This document shows positions 55,733 to 64,000 of a stretch of DNA of 64,000 nucleotides, piece after piece. The stretch's first letter is position 1. Each line of letters opens with the position of its first letter. The notes beneath the pieces are model-generated. The model saw nothing but the letters and a program-made list of their open reading frames with translations. It did no database searches and had not been told where the DNA came from. This stretch comes from Enterobacter sp. Bisph1 (GTDB taxonomy: Bacteria > Pseudomonadota > Gammaproteobacteria > Enterobacterales > Enterobacteriaceae): NCBI RefSeq assembly GCF_000814905.1, contig NZ_JXAG01000050.1, positions 225,420 to 289,419 on the forward strand, written 5' to 3'. Both the position numbers and the translations under genes were made by a program.

Positions 55733-58419
55733 TGATCGGTCTCCCGCGCAGTAAGCCAGGCGGTAGCGCGCTGGCGTTCATGGCGTAACGGCTCAAGGAG
55801 ATTAACCAGTTCCTGTGGGCTGAGGCTTTGCGACTGGCTTTCCAGCGCCTCCAGCAACTGACTAAGGCGGGTGAAATCGAGGGCAATGGCTTCCCCTCGC
55901 AGTTTATGGGCGCTGCGGCGCACGGTTTCGCGATCGACACGTTGTATCGCCTGCTCCAGTTCGTCACAGAGGGTATATAGCCCCTCGCTGAAAATGGTCA
56001 TCAGTTCATTGACCAGCGCGCGATCGCCGCCCAGTTGCGCCAGCAGCGCGCTTTCATCAGGCAGACCCTGCGCCGGTGCCTCGGCGGGCGCTGTTGGGGC
56101 TGCAACGGTTACGCGCCGCAGTTCGGCATCCAGCGCGTCACGGGTAACGGGTTTGGCAATATAGCCATCAAAACCGAGGGCTAAACAGCGCTCTTTATCG
56201 CCCTGCATGGCATGGGCGGTCATGGCAATCACCCGCTGCGGCATTAGGGCGCGCTGCATCTCTTCTTCGCGCAGCAGGCGAATGGCGGTTTCGCCGTCCA
56301 TACCCGGCATTTGCAAATCCATCAATATCACGTCCCAGCGGTCGGCCTGCCAGCGGGCAAGGGCAGCGCTGCCGTTATCGACAATCTCACAATCATGGCC
56401 AAGCTGTTCCAGCAAGCGGTTCGCCAGTTTCTGGTTTACCAGATTATCTTCCGCCAGCAGAATGCGCAGGCCGGGATGCGGCGCGGGTACCGTCTTTGCC
56501 GCTTCGGCATCGGCGGGAATGGGGATCGGTACCGCCAGCGGATGGAGTAACGAGGCGATAGCTTGTTGTAATTCGCTGTGATCGACAGGTTTATGCAGAT
56601 AGTGGGAGATGCCAATGCGCTTAAGCATATTGCGGTCGAAATGGCGGTTCATCGAACTGAGCATAATAATGCGGCTGTGGTTGGCATCCGGCAGCACCGA
56701 GAGTTCAAGGGCCAGCGAAATACCGTCCATTTCCGGCATCTGCGCATCCAGCAGGATCAGCGGAAACGGTGGCAGCTCTGCCGCCAGCGCGAGCGCCTCA
56801 AGGGGTTTATTAATGCATACTGGCGTAAGCCCCATCGCGCTCAGCTTGGCCTTTAGCAGCCGCAGGTTGGTGGCGTTATCGTCCACCACCAGTACGCGCT
56901 CGCCGTTGAATTTGAGTGTCTCGGACCAGGCCAGCTCTTCGCTGGTATGGCTTTCCAGCGGCAGAGAGAAAAAGAATTCGCTGCCCGCACCGGGAGTGCT
57001 GGCAACCGTTAAATGACCGCCCATCATCGACACCAGCCGTGATGAAATGGTCAGCCCCAGCCCGGTGCCGCCATAGCGGCGGGTGGTGGAGCTGTCCGCC
57101 TGGCTGAAGGCTTCAAAAATAAGCTGCTGCTTCTCCTCGGGAATACCGATGCCGCTGTCGCGGACGCGAAAGCGCCACTTTCCCCCGTCAGCGGGTTCAA
57201 TTGCCAGCAGCACTTCGCCCTGATGGGTGAATTTCAGCGCATTGCTGATTAAGTTGGTAAGGATCTGGCGCAGGCGCACACTGTCCACCCGCACTATCTG
57301 CGGCAGCCCGGGATCGATATCCACCAGCAATTCGACCCCTTTTTCAGCGGCGGCGGGCATATGCGGGCGGATCAGCGACTGGATAAACGGGCGGATCTCC
57401 AGCGCTTCGTCATTAAGCAGGATCTTGCCGGCTTCGATTTTCGAGAAGTCGAGAATATCGTTGATGATATGCAACAGCGACTGCGCCGAACTCATCACCA
57501 GGGTTAAATATTCGCGCTGTTCAGCGCTCAGTTGGGTTTCCAGACACAGTTGCGTCATACCCAGAATGCCGTTCATCGGCGTGCGGATTTCATGGCTCAT
57601 ATTCGCCAGAAAGGCGCTTTTCGCTTCATTCGCCTGCCTTGCGACATGCGCCGCTGCAATGGCGATCAATTCGGCTTCTTTGCGGCGGTTAATATCCTGC
57701 AGCGTACCAATTACCCGCTCCATCGCGCCGTTCAGGTTCAGGGTAGTGACCTGGCCGGAAAGCAGCATCCAGCGCCACTCATCGCATTTATAGCGCAGGC
57801 GAATTTCACACTCAAAAACTGGCAAATGGTGCGCACGCGAGCGCAGCACCGCTTTTATCAGGCGTGGACGATCCGCTTTATGTACCAGCTGCAGCATCGC
57901 ACTGACGCTATGTTGCCAGCTGTCGCGCGGCTGCTCTATCAGGCTTAACAGCGTATCGCTGAGCTGAAGAATATCCGTGGAGACCTGCCAGTCCCAAATG
58001 CCGATGTGAATAGATTCTGCCGCCAGCATAAAATCCGCATGCAGATCCTGGCGCGCCCGCTGTGCCATATCGAGCCGGGTGATATCCGTATGCAGGCTGA
58101 TGATGCCGCCATCGGGCAGGCGCTGATGCTGAACAAACAGCCGCCGCTCGCCGTGGTTGCGTACTTCATAATGGTTCTGCAGCCGACAGTTGCGCAGCAC
58201 CGACGCTTTCAGCGCCTGGCGTCTGGCGGGATCGGTATTAAACGCGGTATCGATAAACTGGCCGGTAAGCGCGGAGAGCGTGGCCCCCAGCTGTAGCCGC
58301 GACGCCATCGCCGGGTAAAAGAGGGGAATTTTGTCATTCCACGCCACCAGTCGCTCTTCGCCATCAAAGACAAGCACCGCGATTGGCAGGGTGTTAAGAT
58401 CGAAACCGGCAGCGTTCAT
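55729..58419 (-). CDS. Soluble hybrid histidine kinase with two receivers and HPt
   Basis: An 896-aa multi-domain kinase without membrane helices. Two PAS-like domains (about 1-115 and 125-245) lead to a HisKA domain with the phospho-acceptor His276 in [12 protein letters not shown]. The ATPase domain (about 375-490) has N- and G-boxes ([32 protein letters not shown]). Receiver 1 has Asp558 and receiver 2 has Asp701; the HPt domain has His838 in RRSAHKLRG. No output domain or response-regulator gene is present here. The ATG overlaps the globin-like gene and the stop overlaps the GH2 gene. Confidence 0.9.
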   Translation of the reverse strand: MNAAGFDLNTLPIAVLVFDGEERLVAWNDKIPLFYPAMASRLQLGATLSALTGQFIDTAFNTDPARRQALKASVLRNCRLQNHYEVRNHGERRLFVQHQRLPDGGIISLHTDITRLDMAQRARQDLHADFMLAAESIHIGIWDWQVSTDILQLSDTLLSLIEQPRDSWQHSVSAMLQLVHKADRPRLIKAVLRSRAHHLPVFECEIRLRYKCDEWRWMLLSGQVTTLNLNGAMERVIGTLQDINRRKEAELIAIAAAHVARQANEAKSAFLANMSHEIRTPMNGILGMTQLCLETQLSAEQREYLTLVMSSAQSLLHIINDILDFSKIEAGKILLNDEALEIRPFIQSLIRPHMPAAAEKGVELLVDIDPGLPQIVRVDSVRLRQILTNLISNALKFTHQGEVLLAIEPADGGKWRFRVRDSGIGIPEEKQQLIFEAFSQADSSTTRRYGGTGLGLTISSRLVSMMGGHLTVASTPGAGSEFFFSLPLESHTSEELAWSETLKFNGERVLVVDDNATNLRLLKAKLSAMGLTPVCINKPLEALALAAELPPFPLILLDAQMPEMDGISLALELSVLPDANHSRIIMLSSMNRHFDRNMLKRIGISHYLHKPVDHSELQQAIASLLHPLAVPIPIPADAEAAKTVPAPHPGLRILLAEDNLVNQKLANRLLEQLGHDCEIVDNGSAALARWQADRWDVILMDLQMPGMDGETAIRLLREEEMQRALMPQRVIAMTAHAMQGDKERCLALGFDGYIAKPVTRDALDAELRRVTVAAPTAPAEAPAQGLPDESALLAQLGGDRALVNELMTIFSEGLYTLCDELEQAIQRVDRETVRRSAHKLRGEAIALDFTRLSQLLEALESQSQSLSPQELVNLLEPLRHERQRATAWLTARETDQ

Positions 58420-58853
58420 GATTGCGCCCCGGCGCGGTAATGAAGCTCAGCCTGGCGGCGTAAATATTCAAGCCCTGGCGCTATCGCCATCGCCCAGGCG
58501 GTGAGGATCTCTTCATCACACAGCGGATCGCGCAGGCGTACCGTGTCCAGCATCGCCTGTCGCCAGAGGGCAAAAAAGCGCGGCGGCAGATGCAAGCCGC
58601 TTTCGCCCTGATCGCGGGCCAGCTTTTCCAGAAAATCGGGCACGAAGAGTGAGCCATCGACCGCCAGCATGGCGAAGAAACACTTAAAAATTAGCTGGCG
58701 ACCCTGGTCGGTATTACCGAGCAGAAAGTGACGCTCGGTCTCCGGCGACATATTCACGAAGGCGGTATAAAAGGCGTTAAAGAAGGGCTTTTTATCCTCC
58801 TGCGGAAAAACACGGCCGAGGCTTGCTTCAAAAAGATCGCGATAGAATTTCAT
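58416..58853 (-). CDS. Globin-like protein without a clear proximal His
   Basis: A 145-aa all-helical protein. The region from [20 protein letters not shown] to LDAW-like [18 protein letters not shown] follows the helix pattern of bacterial globins, including the PP-F-x-x-L-W-R-x-x-L turn before the G helix. Where globins have the proximal His, it has Asp/Gln (LARDQGES); the nearest His is six residues later (GLHLPP), outside the usual place. It may be a non-heme globin sensor, as in RsbR, or may bind heme in another way. It begins in the stop of the upstream DUF3131 gene and overlaps the kinase gene, so it may feed the kinase. Confidence 0.5.
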   Translation of the reverse strand: MKFYRDLFEASLGRVFPQEDKKPFFNAFYTAFVNMSPETERHFLLGNTDQGRQLIFKCFFAMLAVDGSLFVPDFLEKLARDQGESGLHLPPRFFALWRQAMLDTVRLRDPLCDEEILTAWAMAIAPGLEYLRRQAELHYRAGAQS

Positions 58854-60256
58854 TATTTCGCCTCCGTCCGACGCTCGCCGGGCAGGCAACGTCCCGGCGC
58901 ATTAAAAACATCTGTCGCCCGCAGGTTGAAATAGCTGGCGCTGTCGATAAGGCCTCCATGAAACAGCGGGCCGCCGTGGGCTTTGTAAAAGAGGCTTTCC
59001 AGAATGATGGCGTTGGTGGAAAGCGTAATGGTGCGGTTGACATCCCCGGTAGCTTCGACCCGGCCTTCATACCAGCCGCGTTCGGCATCGTGGCTACGCC
59101 GCGTAACCTCCATCAGCGCATCGGTAAACGGCGTGTCCCACAGCACCCACAGGGCGAACACGGCTTTGGTGGAGACCTGGGCCAGTGCCGGATAGTAGTT
59201 GCCATCCGCGCCGAGGGTATTCCAGGCAAAACCATTGCCCCACACCGTATCATCGACATGCCATGGGGCTTGATTAAGGGCGTAATCGGCGCGGGCGGTG
59301 AGGACATTCTCTTTCTCCCAGCGGGTTTGCTGCGTTAGCCATACCAGCCGTGCCCGTTCACGCAGCGCCTGACGGGTTTCGCTCTCCACGCCCGGCGGCT
59401 GCCAGCCGAACTCCAGCCCCGGCAGCACCGCGGGCAGCGTGGTTATCAATGAAGGCTGCCAGGTGGTGCGCGGATCGCGGGCGTCAACGGTAATGGCCCG
59501 GTCATAGATAATCACATTGCGCGCCGGGGGGGCGAAAGCTTGCTCGGGGTTGAAGCCCCATAAGCGAAAGGCGGTGGCGGCATATTCACTCTCGCCGAGG
59601 CGCAACTCTTCGCGAATAACCGGCGTGCCATTCTCAACGGAGGAAGACCACAGTTCGCCGCGGGCATCGATAACCGGGCAGAAATTCCAGCGCAGGACAA
59701 TTTTGTCGAGATACTCCTGATACTGGGGCGCCCATTCGCTCACCAGGCGCAAGGCCAGCATCAGGCGCGCCATATCCCGCGCCGACCAGCCGTTGCGCTG
59801 TGTCTGGCCGCTAAAGTCAACCAGCTTGCCGCTGTCGGTGGCGTAGAGACGACCGGGCGTGCGGCTATCGGCAAGATTCAGGCGGTTTAAGGTGCCGAGT
59901 AACTGAGTGAGTCGGCGATCGAACTCATCCTCGTGCACCAGCCCCAGCTCGCGGGCCGCCAGCAGGGCAATCAGCGTATCGCCCATTTGCCACAGCGTGA
60001 CGCGAGGCTCTTTATCGTTACCGTTGACCAGCCCCGTTTGCGGCTGGGTATTGTTGACGAAGTAGCGCCAGGCGGTTTGCGCCCACTGGCGCTCTTGTGG
60101 CGTCAGGGCACTGATGCGCGCAGTGGTGTTCCAGCCGCCTTTACTTAGCCAGCGCCAGCCCGCCCCGTCGTTGCGCATCAGGGCGAACAGCGCAATAACC
60201 GCCGCCAGCAGGCAGAGGATGACGCGTGCAGCTTTGCGGCTTACTGTTTTAAGCAT
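58853..60256 (-). CDS. DUF3131 protein, third paralogue (membrane-anchored)
   Basis: A 467-aa protein with an N-terminal membrane anchor (CLLAAVIALFALM) and one DUF3131 domain, probably an alpha/alpha-barrel of the glycosidase type. Shared landmarks with the next paralogue are NNTQPQTGLVN, ENGTPVI, LGESEYAATAFRLWGFN and DDTVWGNGFAWNT. The conserved acidic residues in LGESEY and the Asp-Thr-Val motif are candidates for catalysis. Its ATG overlaps the upstream gene by 16 bp, and its stop overlaps the globin-like gene by one base. I infer a role in trimming or transferring glucan-like chains. Confidence 0.8.
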   Translation of the reverse strand: MLKTVSRKAARVILCLLAAVIALFALMRNDGAGWRWLSKGGWNTTARISALTPQERQWAQTAWRYFVNNTQPQTGLVNGNDKEPRVTLWQMGDTLIALLAARELGLVHEDEFDRRLTQLLGTLNRLNLADSRTPGRLYATDSGKLVDFSGQTQRNGWSARDMARLMLALRLVSEWAPQYQEYLDKIVLRWNFCPVIDARGELWSSSVENGTPVIREELRLGESEYAATAFRLWGFNPEQAFAPPARNVIIYDRAITVDARDPRTTWQPSLITTLPAVLPGLEFGWQPPGVESETRQALRERARLVWLTQQTRWEKENVLTARADYALNQAPWHVDDTVWGNGFAWNTLGADGNYYPALAQVSTKAVFALWVLWDTPFTDALMEVTRRSHDAERGWYEGRVEATGDVNRTITLSTNAIILESLFYKAHGGPLFHGGLIDSASYFNLRATDVFNAPGRCLPGERRTEAK

Positions 60257-61788
60257 GACGCCGCCATCGGAGGTAATTTAACAGGCTCGACCTCTTTACA
60301 GGCGGCGCACTGGCACGCCTGACAGCTCGATTTTACGCGCAGGGCGGTGCCGGTCTGCTCACACCAGCTCTTCACCGCTGGCGTCGGATTGAGGAACGGA
60401 CGGTTGCGTCGGGTGTTGTTCTCTTCAAACAGATCGACCAGTTTTTTCTCCCACAGCGACGGGGCAAAGTTTTTATCTTTCGGGTTATCGGTGTTAAAGC
60501 GCAGCAGCTTGCCGCTCTTTTTAAACAAAAGGGCTTCAAGCATGATGCCGTTGTTATTGGCGGTGAACTCCTTGATGGGACCGCTGCCGTTCTCATACAG
60601 CCCTTCGTAATAGCCTTTGCCCGCTTCGTTAGCGTTTTCAATCGCTTTGAACAGACGATCGGTGTAGGGCGAATTCCACAGCACCCACATACCGAGCGCC
60701 GCTTTCAGGGAGACGGCGGCGGTTTCAGGTACATACTGGCCGGTGTCGGTAATGGTGTTCCAGTTAAAGCCGTCGCTAAACACCGTGTCGTAAACAAAGT
60801 AAGGGGCTTTATCGAGTTGATGCTCGGAGCGTGCGGTCAGAATGCCGGTAATGGCGTACCGGTTCTCCTGTGCCTGATAGACGCGATCGGCGAAGTTTTT
60901 CATCCACGGATGGGAGAAGCTTTTGCTGTCCGTACTGCGATCGCTGACGTTATCAAAGCCCATCTCAAGGCCATACAGCAGATAGGATTCGGTGACCACA
61001 TAGTTATGCTGGTAAGTCTGGCGTGAGTCGCGCGAATCATAAGGCACCAGCACGCAGTAGATATCCGCTAACTCATAGGGATCGGGTCGGCTGGCCTGGC
61101 AGGTATTAAATCCCCACAGCTGGTATCCCGCCGAGGCGTACTCCTCATAGCCCAGACGGCCCTCCTGGACATATTTAGGCTGACCGTTCTCAACAATGGC
61201 ACCATACAGCGTGCCGCAGCCGTCAACGGCGTGGCTGAAATCCCAGCGCAGCACAACGTTATCAATACTGTTGCCATATTCGGGATAACGCTCTTTGATG
61301 ATTTTCATCCACAGTAACATGCGGCCAATATCCAGCGCCGAGTAGCCAATCTCACCGGGTTTGTTTACATAGTCCACCTGCTGGCCGTTAACAGTGTTAT
61401 AGGCTTTATTCGGCAGTTGATTACGAAACAGCTGCAGATTATTGAGGGTGGCGAGAAACTTAATTAAGCGGCGGTCGAATTCTGCTTTATCAATGATCCC
61501 CAGCTCGCGCGCCGCCGTCATCGCCCCCAAATAAGAGGCGCTGTCCCACATAGTGGTCGACGGGTAGTTATTTACCGCATTGACCAGCCCGGTGGTGGGC
61601 TGATAGTTGGCGACAAAATATTGCCAGGCGTTTTTCGCTATCTGCATCTCCTGGGCGGTTAAATCGCCGCTGCGCGCCGGGTAGTCGGAGGCAGGCAATC
61701 CCGAGGCGGCCTGCGCGCCGGTCATCACCAGGCAGAGTGCCACCATGCCTGCCCACCGGCGAAAAAGCGTTAAATAATTCAACTTCAT
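60241..61788 (-). CDS. DUF3131 protein, second paralogue, secreted, with Cys-rich tail
   Basis: A 515-aa protein with a signal peptide (VALCLVMTGAQA) and a DUF3131 domain that shares with its neighbour NYQPTTGLVN, VENGQPK, LGYEEYASAGYQLWGFN and YDTVFSDGFNWNT. After the domain comes a tail of about 70 residues with six Cys (SSCQACQCAACK and flanking ones) and Pro/Lys/Val stretches, unlike the paralogues. The tail could cross-link or bind metal in the periplasm. The ATG at 61786-61788 follows AGGAGCAACGCC and overlaps the upstream stop by four bases. Confidence 0.8.
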   Translation of the reverse strand: MKLNYLTLFRRWAGMVALCLVMTGAQAASGLPASDYPARSGDLTAQEMQIAKNAWQYFVANYQPTTGLVNAVNNYPSTTMWDSASYLGAMTAARELGIIDKAEFDRRLIKFLATLNNLQLFRNQLPNKAYNTVNGQQVDYVNKPGEIGYSALDIGRMLLWMKIIKERYPEYGNSIDNVVLRWDFSHAVDGCGTLYGAIVENGQPKYVQEGRLGYEEYASAGYQLWGFNTCQASRPDPYELADIYCVLVPYDSRDSRQTYQHNYVVTESYLLYGLEMGFDNVSDRSTDSKSFSHPWMKNFADRVYQAQENRYAITGILTARSEHQLDKAPYFVYDTVFSDGFNWNTITDTGQYVPETAAVSLKAALGMWVLWNSPYTDRLFKAIENANEAGKGYYEGLYENGSGPIKEFTANNNGIMLEALLFKKSGKLLRFNTDNPKDKNFAPSLWEKKLVDLFEENNTRRNRPFLNPTPAVKSWCEQTGTALRVKSSCQACQCAACKEVEPVKLPPMAASCLKQ

Positions 61789-63116
61789 GGCGTTGCTCCT
61801 GCTGCTGGGGTTGTTGGGCTTGAAGTGTGCATACAGCTCAGGCACAGCATCTGCCCGTGGGCAATATAGGAAAGGCTCTCCAGCACGACCGCGTTGGTAT
61901 CGCCATCAATCACGTTGTTGACGCTGTTATTAAGATTCAGGCCGCGCTGCCAGCCTTTGCCGGGAACCTGTAATTTCACCACCTGCTCGCGCAGGGCTTC
62001 ACTCCAGCCGTTACGAAACAGGGCGTACCACGCGAACGCTGAGCGGGTGGAGGTAATGGCGTACTGCTCCGGCGGCGCATTGCTCACGCTCACCTGATTG
62101 ACAGGTTCGCGGTTCGGCAGATCGTTAACGTAATCCGGCGCGGGTTCGGCATAGTCGGTACTGATCGGCGGCTTACGCACCCGCAGGCTGTTACGTCGCT
62201 GCTGAATTTGCATGATGCGCCAGGCGATCTCGGCGCTTTGTGCATCAAAGCCGGTCTCCAGCCCGGTTAACAAATAGGGCAGGCTCACCAGGGAAGGCTG
62301 GCGTCCCCAGGGGGTACGCAGTCCTTCGTCGGGCACCATAATGCCGTCGATATCGATCATCGACTGGCCTTCTGGCGGGTTAGTTACCGCTAAGCCCGCC
62401 TCGCTGCCAACATGGCGCAGCGTCTGACTGGCATACAGGCGGTAACCGAAGCTGTTGCGCGGCTCATCCGTCGCCAGCGTCCAGTGGTGCACCGGCAGAG
62501 AAGCGCGCGTAGTTTCGCCGCTGGCGATCAATGCTCCGGTTTGCCACTGACTGAACAGATCGTGGATTTCCGCTGCGTGTTGCGGGTAGCGCCACAATAA
62601 GGTTTGCAGCGCCGTCAGTAAGCGTCCCATACCAATCGCCGAACTCTCGGCTTTACCCAGGATTTGCAGTGAGTCGGCGTGGTAATAGCTGGCGGGCAGC
62701 CCCTGAGGATTCAGAGGTAACTGACCGAGGCTAAACAGGGCGGCGGCGATGCGCTCGTCGAATTCGGCGGGGGTGATAATACGCAGCTGCTGCGCGGCCA
62801 TGGCGGCAAAGAGATAGCTGCCGGTACTCCATAAGCTGAACCAGGGTTCCGCGTCGCGGGCATTCGCCAGCCCGTTCGGCTGGGTGTTATTGACATAATA
62901 TTGCCAGGCGACGCGCGCCCAAATGGCTTCATTAAAGGTCAGTTCGCGTGTCGTAGGCAACGGCGGAAACGTCTTACTTAGCGCCAGACCGGCGGTGCTC
63001 TCAACGCGGGTCGGCATCTGGCGCTCCACCCACACCACGATAGCGAAGCCCAACAGGAAACCGAGCAGAATGGTGATATAGCTGCGGGCATTCAGCAGCG
63101 CTTCGCGCATTTTCAT
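61785..63116 (-). CDS. DUF3131 protein, first paralogue, diverged
   Basis: A 443-aa protein with an N-terminal membrane anchor (ITILLGFLLGFAIVVWV) and a DUF3131 domain. It keeps NNTQPNGLANARDAEPW, the GMGRLLTALQ segment and the late DGDTNAVVLESLSYIAHG, but lacks the LG(E/Y)xEY and DTV(W/F) motifs of the other two, so it may have lost catalysis and play a structural role. Two Cys (LCLSC) lie in the C-terminal tail. Its ATG overlaps the GT2 stop by four bases. Confidence 0.78.
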   Translation of the reverse strand: MKMREALLNARSYITILLGFLLGFAIVVWVERQMPTRVESTAGLALSKTFPPLPTTRELTFNEAIWARVAWQYYVNNTQPNGLANARDAEPWFSLWSTGSYLFAAMAAQQLRIITPAEFDERIAAALFSLGQLPLNPQGLPASYYHADSLQILGKAESSAIGMGRLLTALQTLLWRYPQHAAEIHDLFSQWQTGALIASGETTRASLPVHHWTLATDEPRNSFGYRLYASQTLRHVGSEAGLAVTNPPEGQSMIDIDGIMVPDEGLRTPWGRQPSLVSLPYLLTGLETGFDAQSAEIAWRIMQIQQRRNSLRVRKPPISTDYAEPAPDYVNDLPNREPVNQVSVSNAPPEQYAITSTRSAFAWYALFRNGWSEALREQVVKLQVPGKGWQRGLNLNNSVNNVIDGDTNAVVLESLSYIAHGQMLCLSCMHTSSPTTPAAGATP

Positions 63117-64000
63117 GGCGTCGGCTCCTCGTCAGGTGGCGTCCACATTGCCGCCAGGATCAGCGGGAGCATGGCGGCAATATTCACACCGCCCCAAAAA
63201 ATATTAATGACGTAGCCGGAAGGATCGTCCACCTGACCGCGCGCTACCTGAATCCCACCCCAAATCAGACCCAGCAGGGTCAGCACCACAATGGCGATTT
63301 GTGGTTTTACGAGGTAGAGAAAACGCCCGGTCTGGCGCTCTTTGGGGGTAACGTGAAATTTAATCTGCTCGCCGCGCAATACGGTGTTGAGGGCGCGGAG
63401 ATTCATCGAGAAGAAGGAGAGGTAAGACGCGCGCCCGTCCCACGCGTTAATGCCCCAGGTGCCAAACATAAACGCCAGCTCAGAGACAATAAAAAACGGC
63501 AGGAAATGGAGATAGAACGGTGTCGACCAGGCGGCAACGGGGGGAATGCCGGTAAACAGATAGATAATCGGCGAAATCAAAAAGATCGTATTCCAGACGC
63601 AAGCAAGATAGGACCAGAAGGTGGTGGCATACATCAGCGTCTGGGGCAGCGACAGCTTAAAGCGGCGGCGGGAAAAGATGTTGTCGTGAAACAGAATATC
63701 CAGCGAACCGGCGGCGTATTTGAAGCGCTGGATCATCCAGGTCAACATATCCTGCGGTGAAAGCATTTTCGATTCGATACGCGGATGCATCACCGAACGC
63801 CAGCGTCGCGCATCGTCCCCGTGCAGAACGATGGAGGTATAAATATCTTCCGAGACATGAAATTTGTACGGCGTCAGTTCAGTATCATAAATCACATGGG
63901 GGCGCATGGCGCTTTGCAGCGCTTCGCGCATTGCCGGATCGCGGATATCGCGGGTATGGCGGTCAATCTCTTCCTCAACGTTCCACACGTAGCTGCGCAG
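63113..64000 (-). CDS. Cellulose-synthase-like family 2 glycosyltransferase (C-terminal part)
   Basis: Only the last 295 residues are in the window; the frame is open past the right edge. The visible part holds the end of the catalytic domain, with SEDIYTS where such enzymes have the third Asp (TED), and QRFKYAAGS in place of the usual QxxRW motif. Four membrane helices follow. The protein ends after the last helix without a PilZ domain. It should extend a polysaccharide across the inner membrane. It is the first visible gene of the operon that runs to the GH2 gene. Confidence 0.82.
   Translation of the reverse strand: MRSYVWNVEEEIDRHTRDIRDPAMREALQSAMRPHVIYDTELTPYKFHVSEDIYTSIVLHGDDARRWRSVMHPRIESKMLSPQDMLTWMIQRFKYAAGSLDILFHDNIFSRRRFKLSLPQTLMYATTFWSYLACVWNTIFLISPIIYLFTGIPPVAAWSTPFYLHFLPFFIVSELAFMFGTWGINAWDGRASYLSFFSMNLRALNTVLRGEQIKFHVTPKERQTGRFLYLVKPQIAIVVLTLLGLIWGGIQVARGQVDDPSGYVINIFWGGVNIAAMLPLILAAMWTPPDEEPTP

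Overview
The window is chromosomal DNA of a member of the Enterobacteriaceae that is not Escherichia. Its first 36 kb keep the gene order of the E. coli K-12 min 34-36 region almost gene by gene: ynfD-ynfC-speG-ynfB-ynfA-rspA-rspB-ydfJ-ydfI-ydfZ-rspR-ydfG-dcp ... mgrR-mgtS ... ydeE-eamA-marBAR-marC-sotB ... ptrR-sad ... glsB-yneG-dgcF ... uxaB-yneE. A Kosakonia-, Enterobacter- or Klebsiella-like host is plausible from the accessory genes (treZYX, a class A beta-lactamase, a GT2/DUF3131 cluster), but the species cannot be fixed from sequence reading alone.

Region 1 (1-12.4 kb) is core. The rspAB-ydfJ-ydfI-ydfZ-rspR block is contiguous and intact, whereas in E. coli K-12 prophage Qin separates rspB from ydfJ. 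It reads as a sugar-acid/polyol module: mannonate-dehydratase-like RspA, dehydrogenase RspB, an MHS-family transporter, a fructuronate-reductase-like YdfI and the GntR repressor RspR. A 12-bp motif shared by the rspA and ydfI promoters may be the RspR operator.

Region 2 (12.4-17.2 kb) replaces E. coli dgcZ-ydeI-ydeJ. It holds a structured, terminator-ended RNA candidate, a 72-aa orphan, a GvpU-like protein, a very small zinc-ribbon protein that seems to start at ATC, mgrR with a PhoP box, mgtS, an ftrA/rhodanese divergent pair, and a MetE-like gene behind a three-box MetJ operator.

Region 3 (17.2-36.6 kb) is the mar regulon area and the yne genes, with insertions relative to E. coli: phzF-like, L-lactate dehydrogenase-like, a chemoreceptor, a GAF-GGDEF protein and a GNAT enzyme. 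The mar operator, its promoter and its marbox can all be read.

Region 4 (36.6-47 kb) is accessory: a MocR regulator with an AhpD-like gene, LysR with an aldehyde dehydrogenase, a second chemoreceptor, a degenerate EAL-HDOD protein, a cupin, a quinone-oxidoreductase-like enzyme and a class A beta-lactamase.

Region 5 (47-53.5 kb) is a complete treZ-treY-treX/glgX operon that makes trehalose from alpha-glucans.

Region 6 (53.5-64 kb, minus strand) is the most unusual part. It is one overlapping operon: a cellulose-synthase-like GT2 (cut by the window edge), three paralogous DUF3131 proteins, a globin-like protein, a soluble hybrid histidine kinase with two receivers and an HPt domain, and an exported GH2 glycosidase. 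Every junction overlaps, so these genes are probably made together as a sensor-controlled polysaccharide synthesis and processing system. I know of no description of it.
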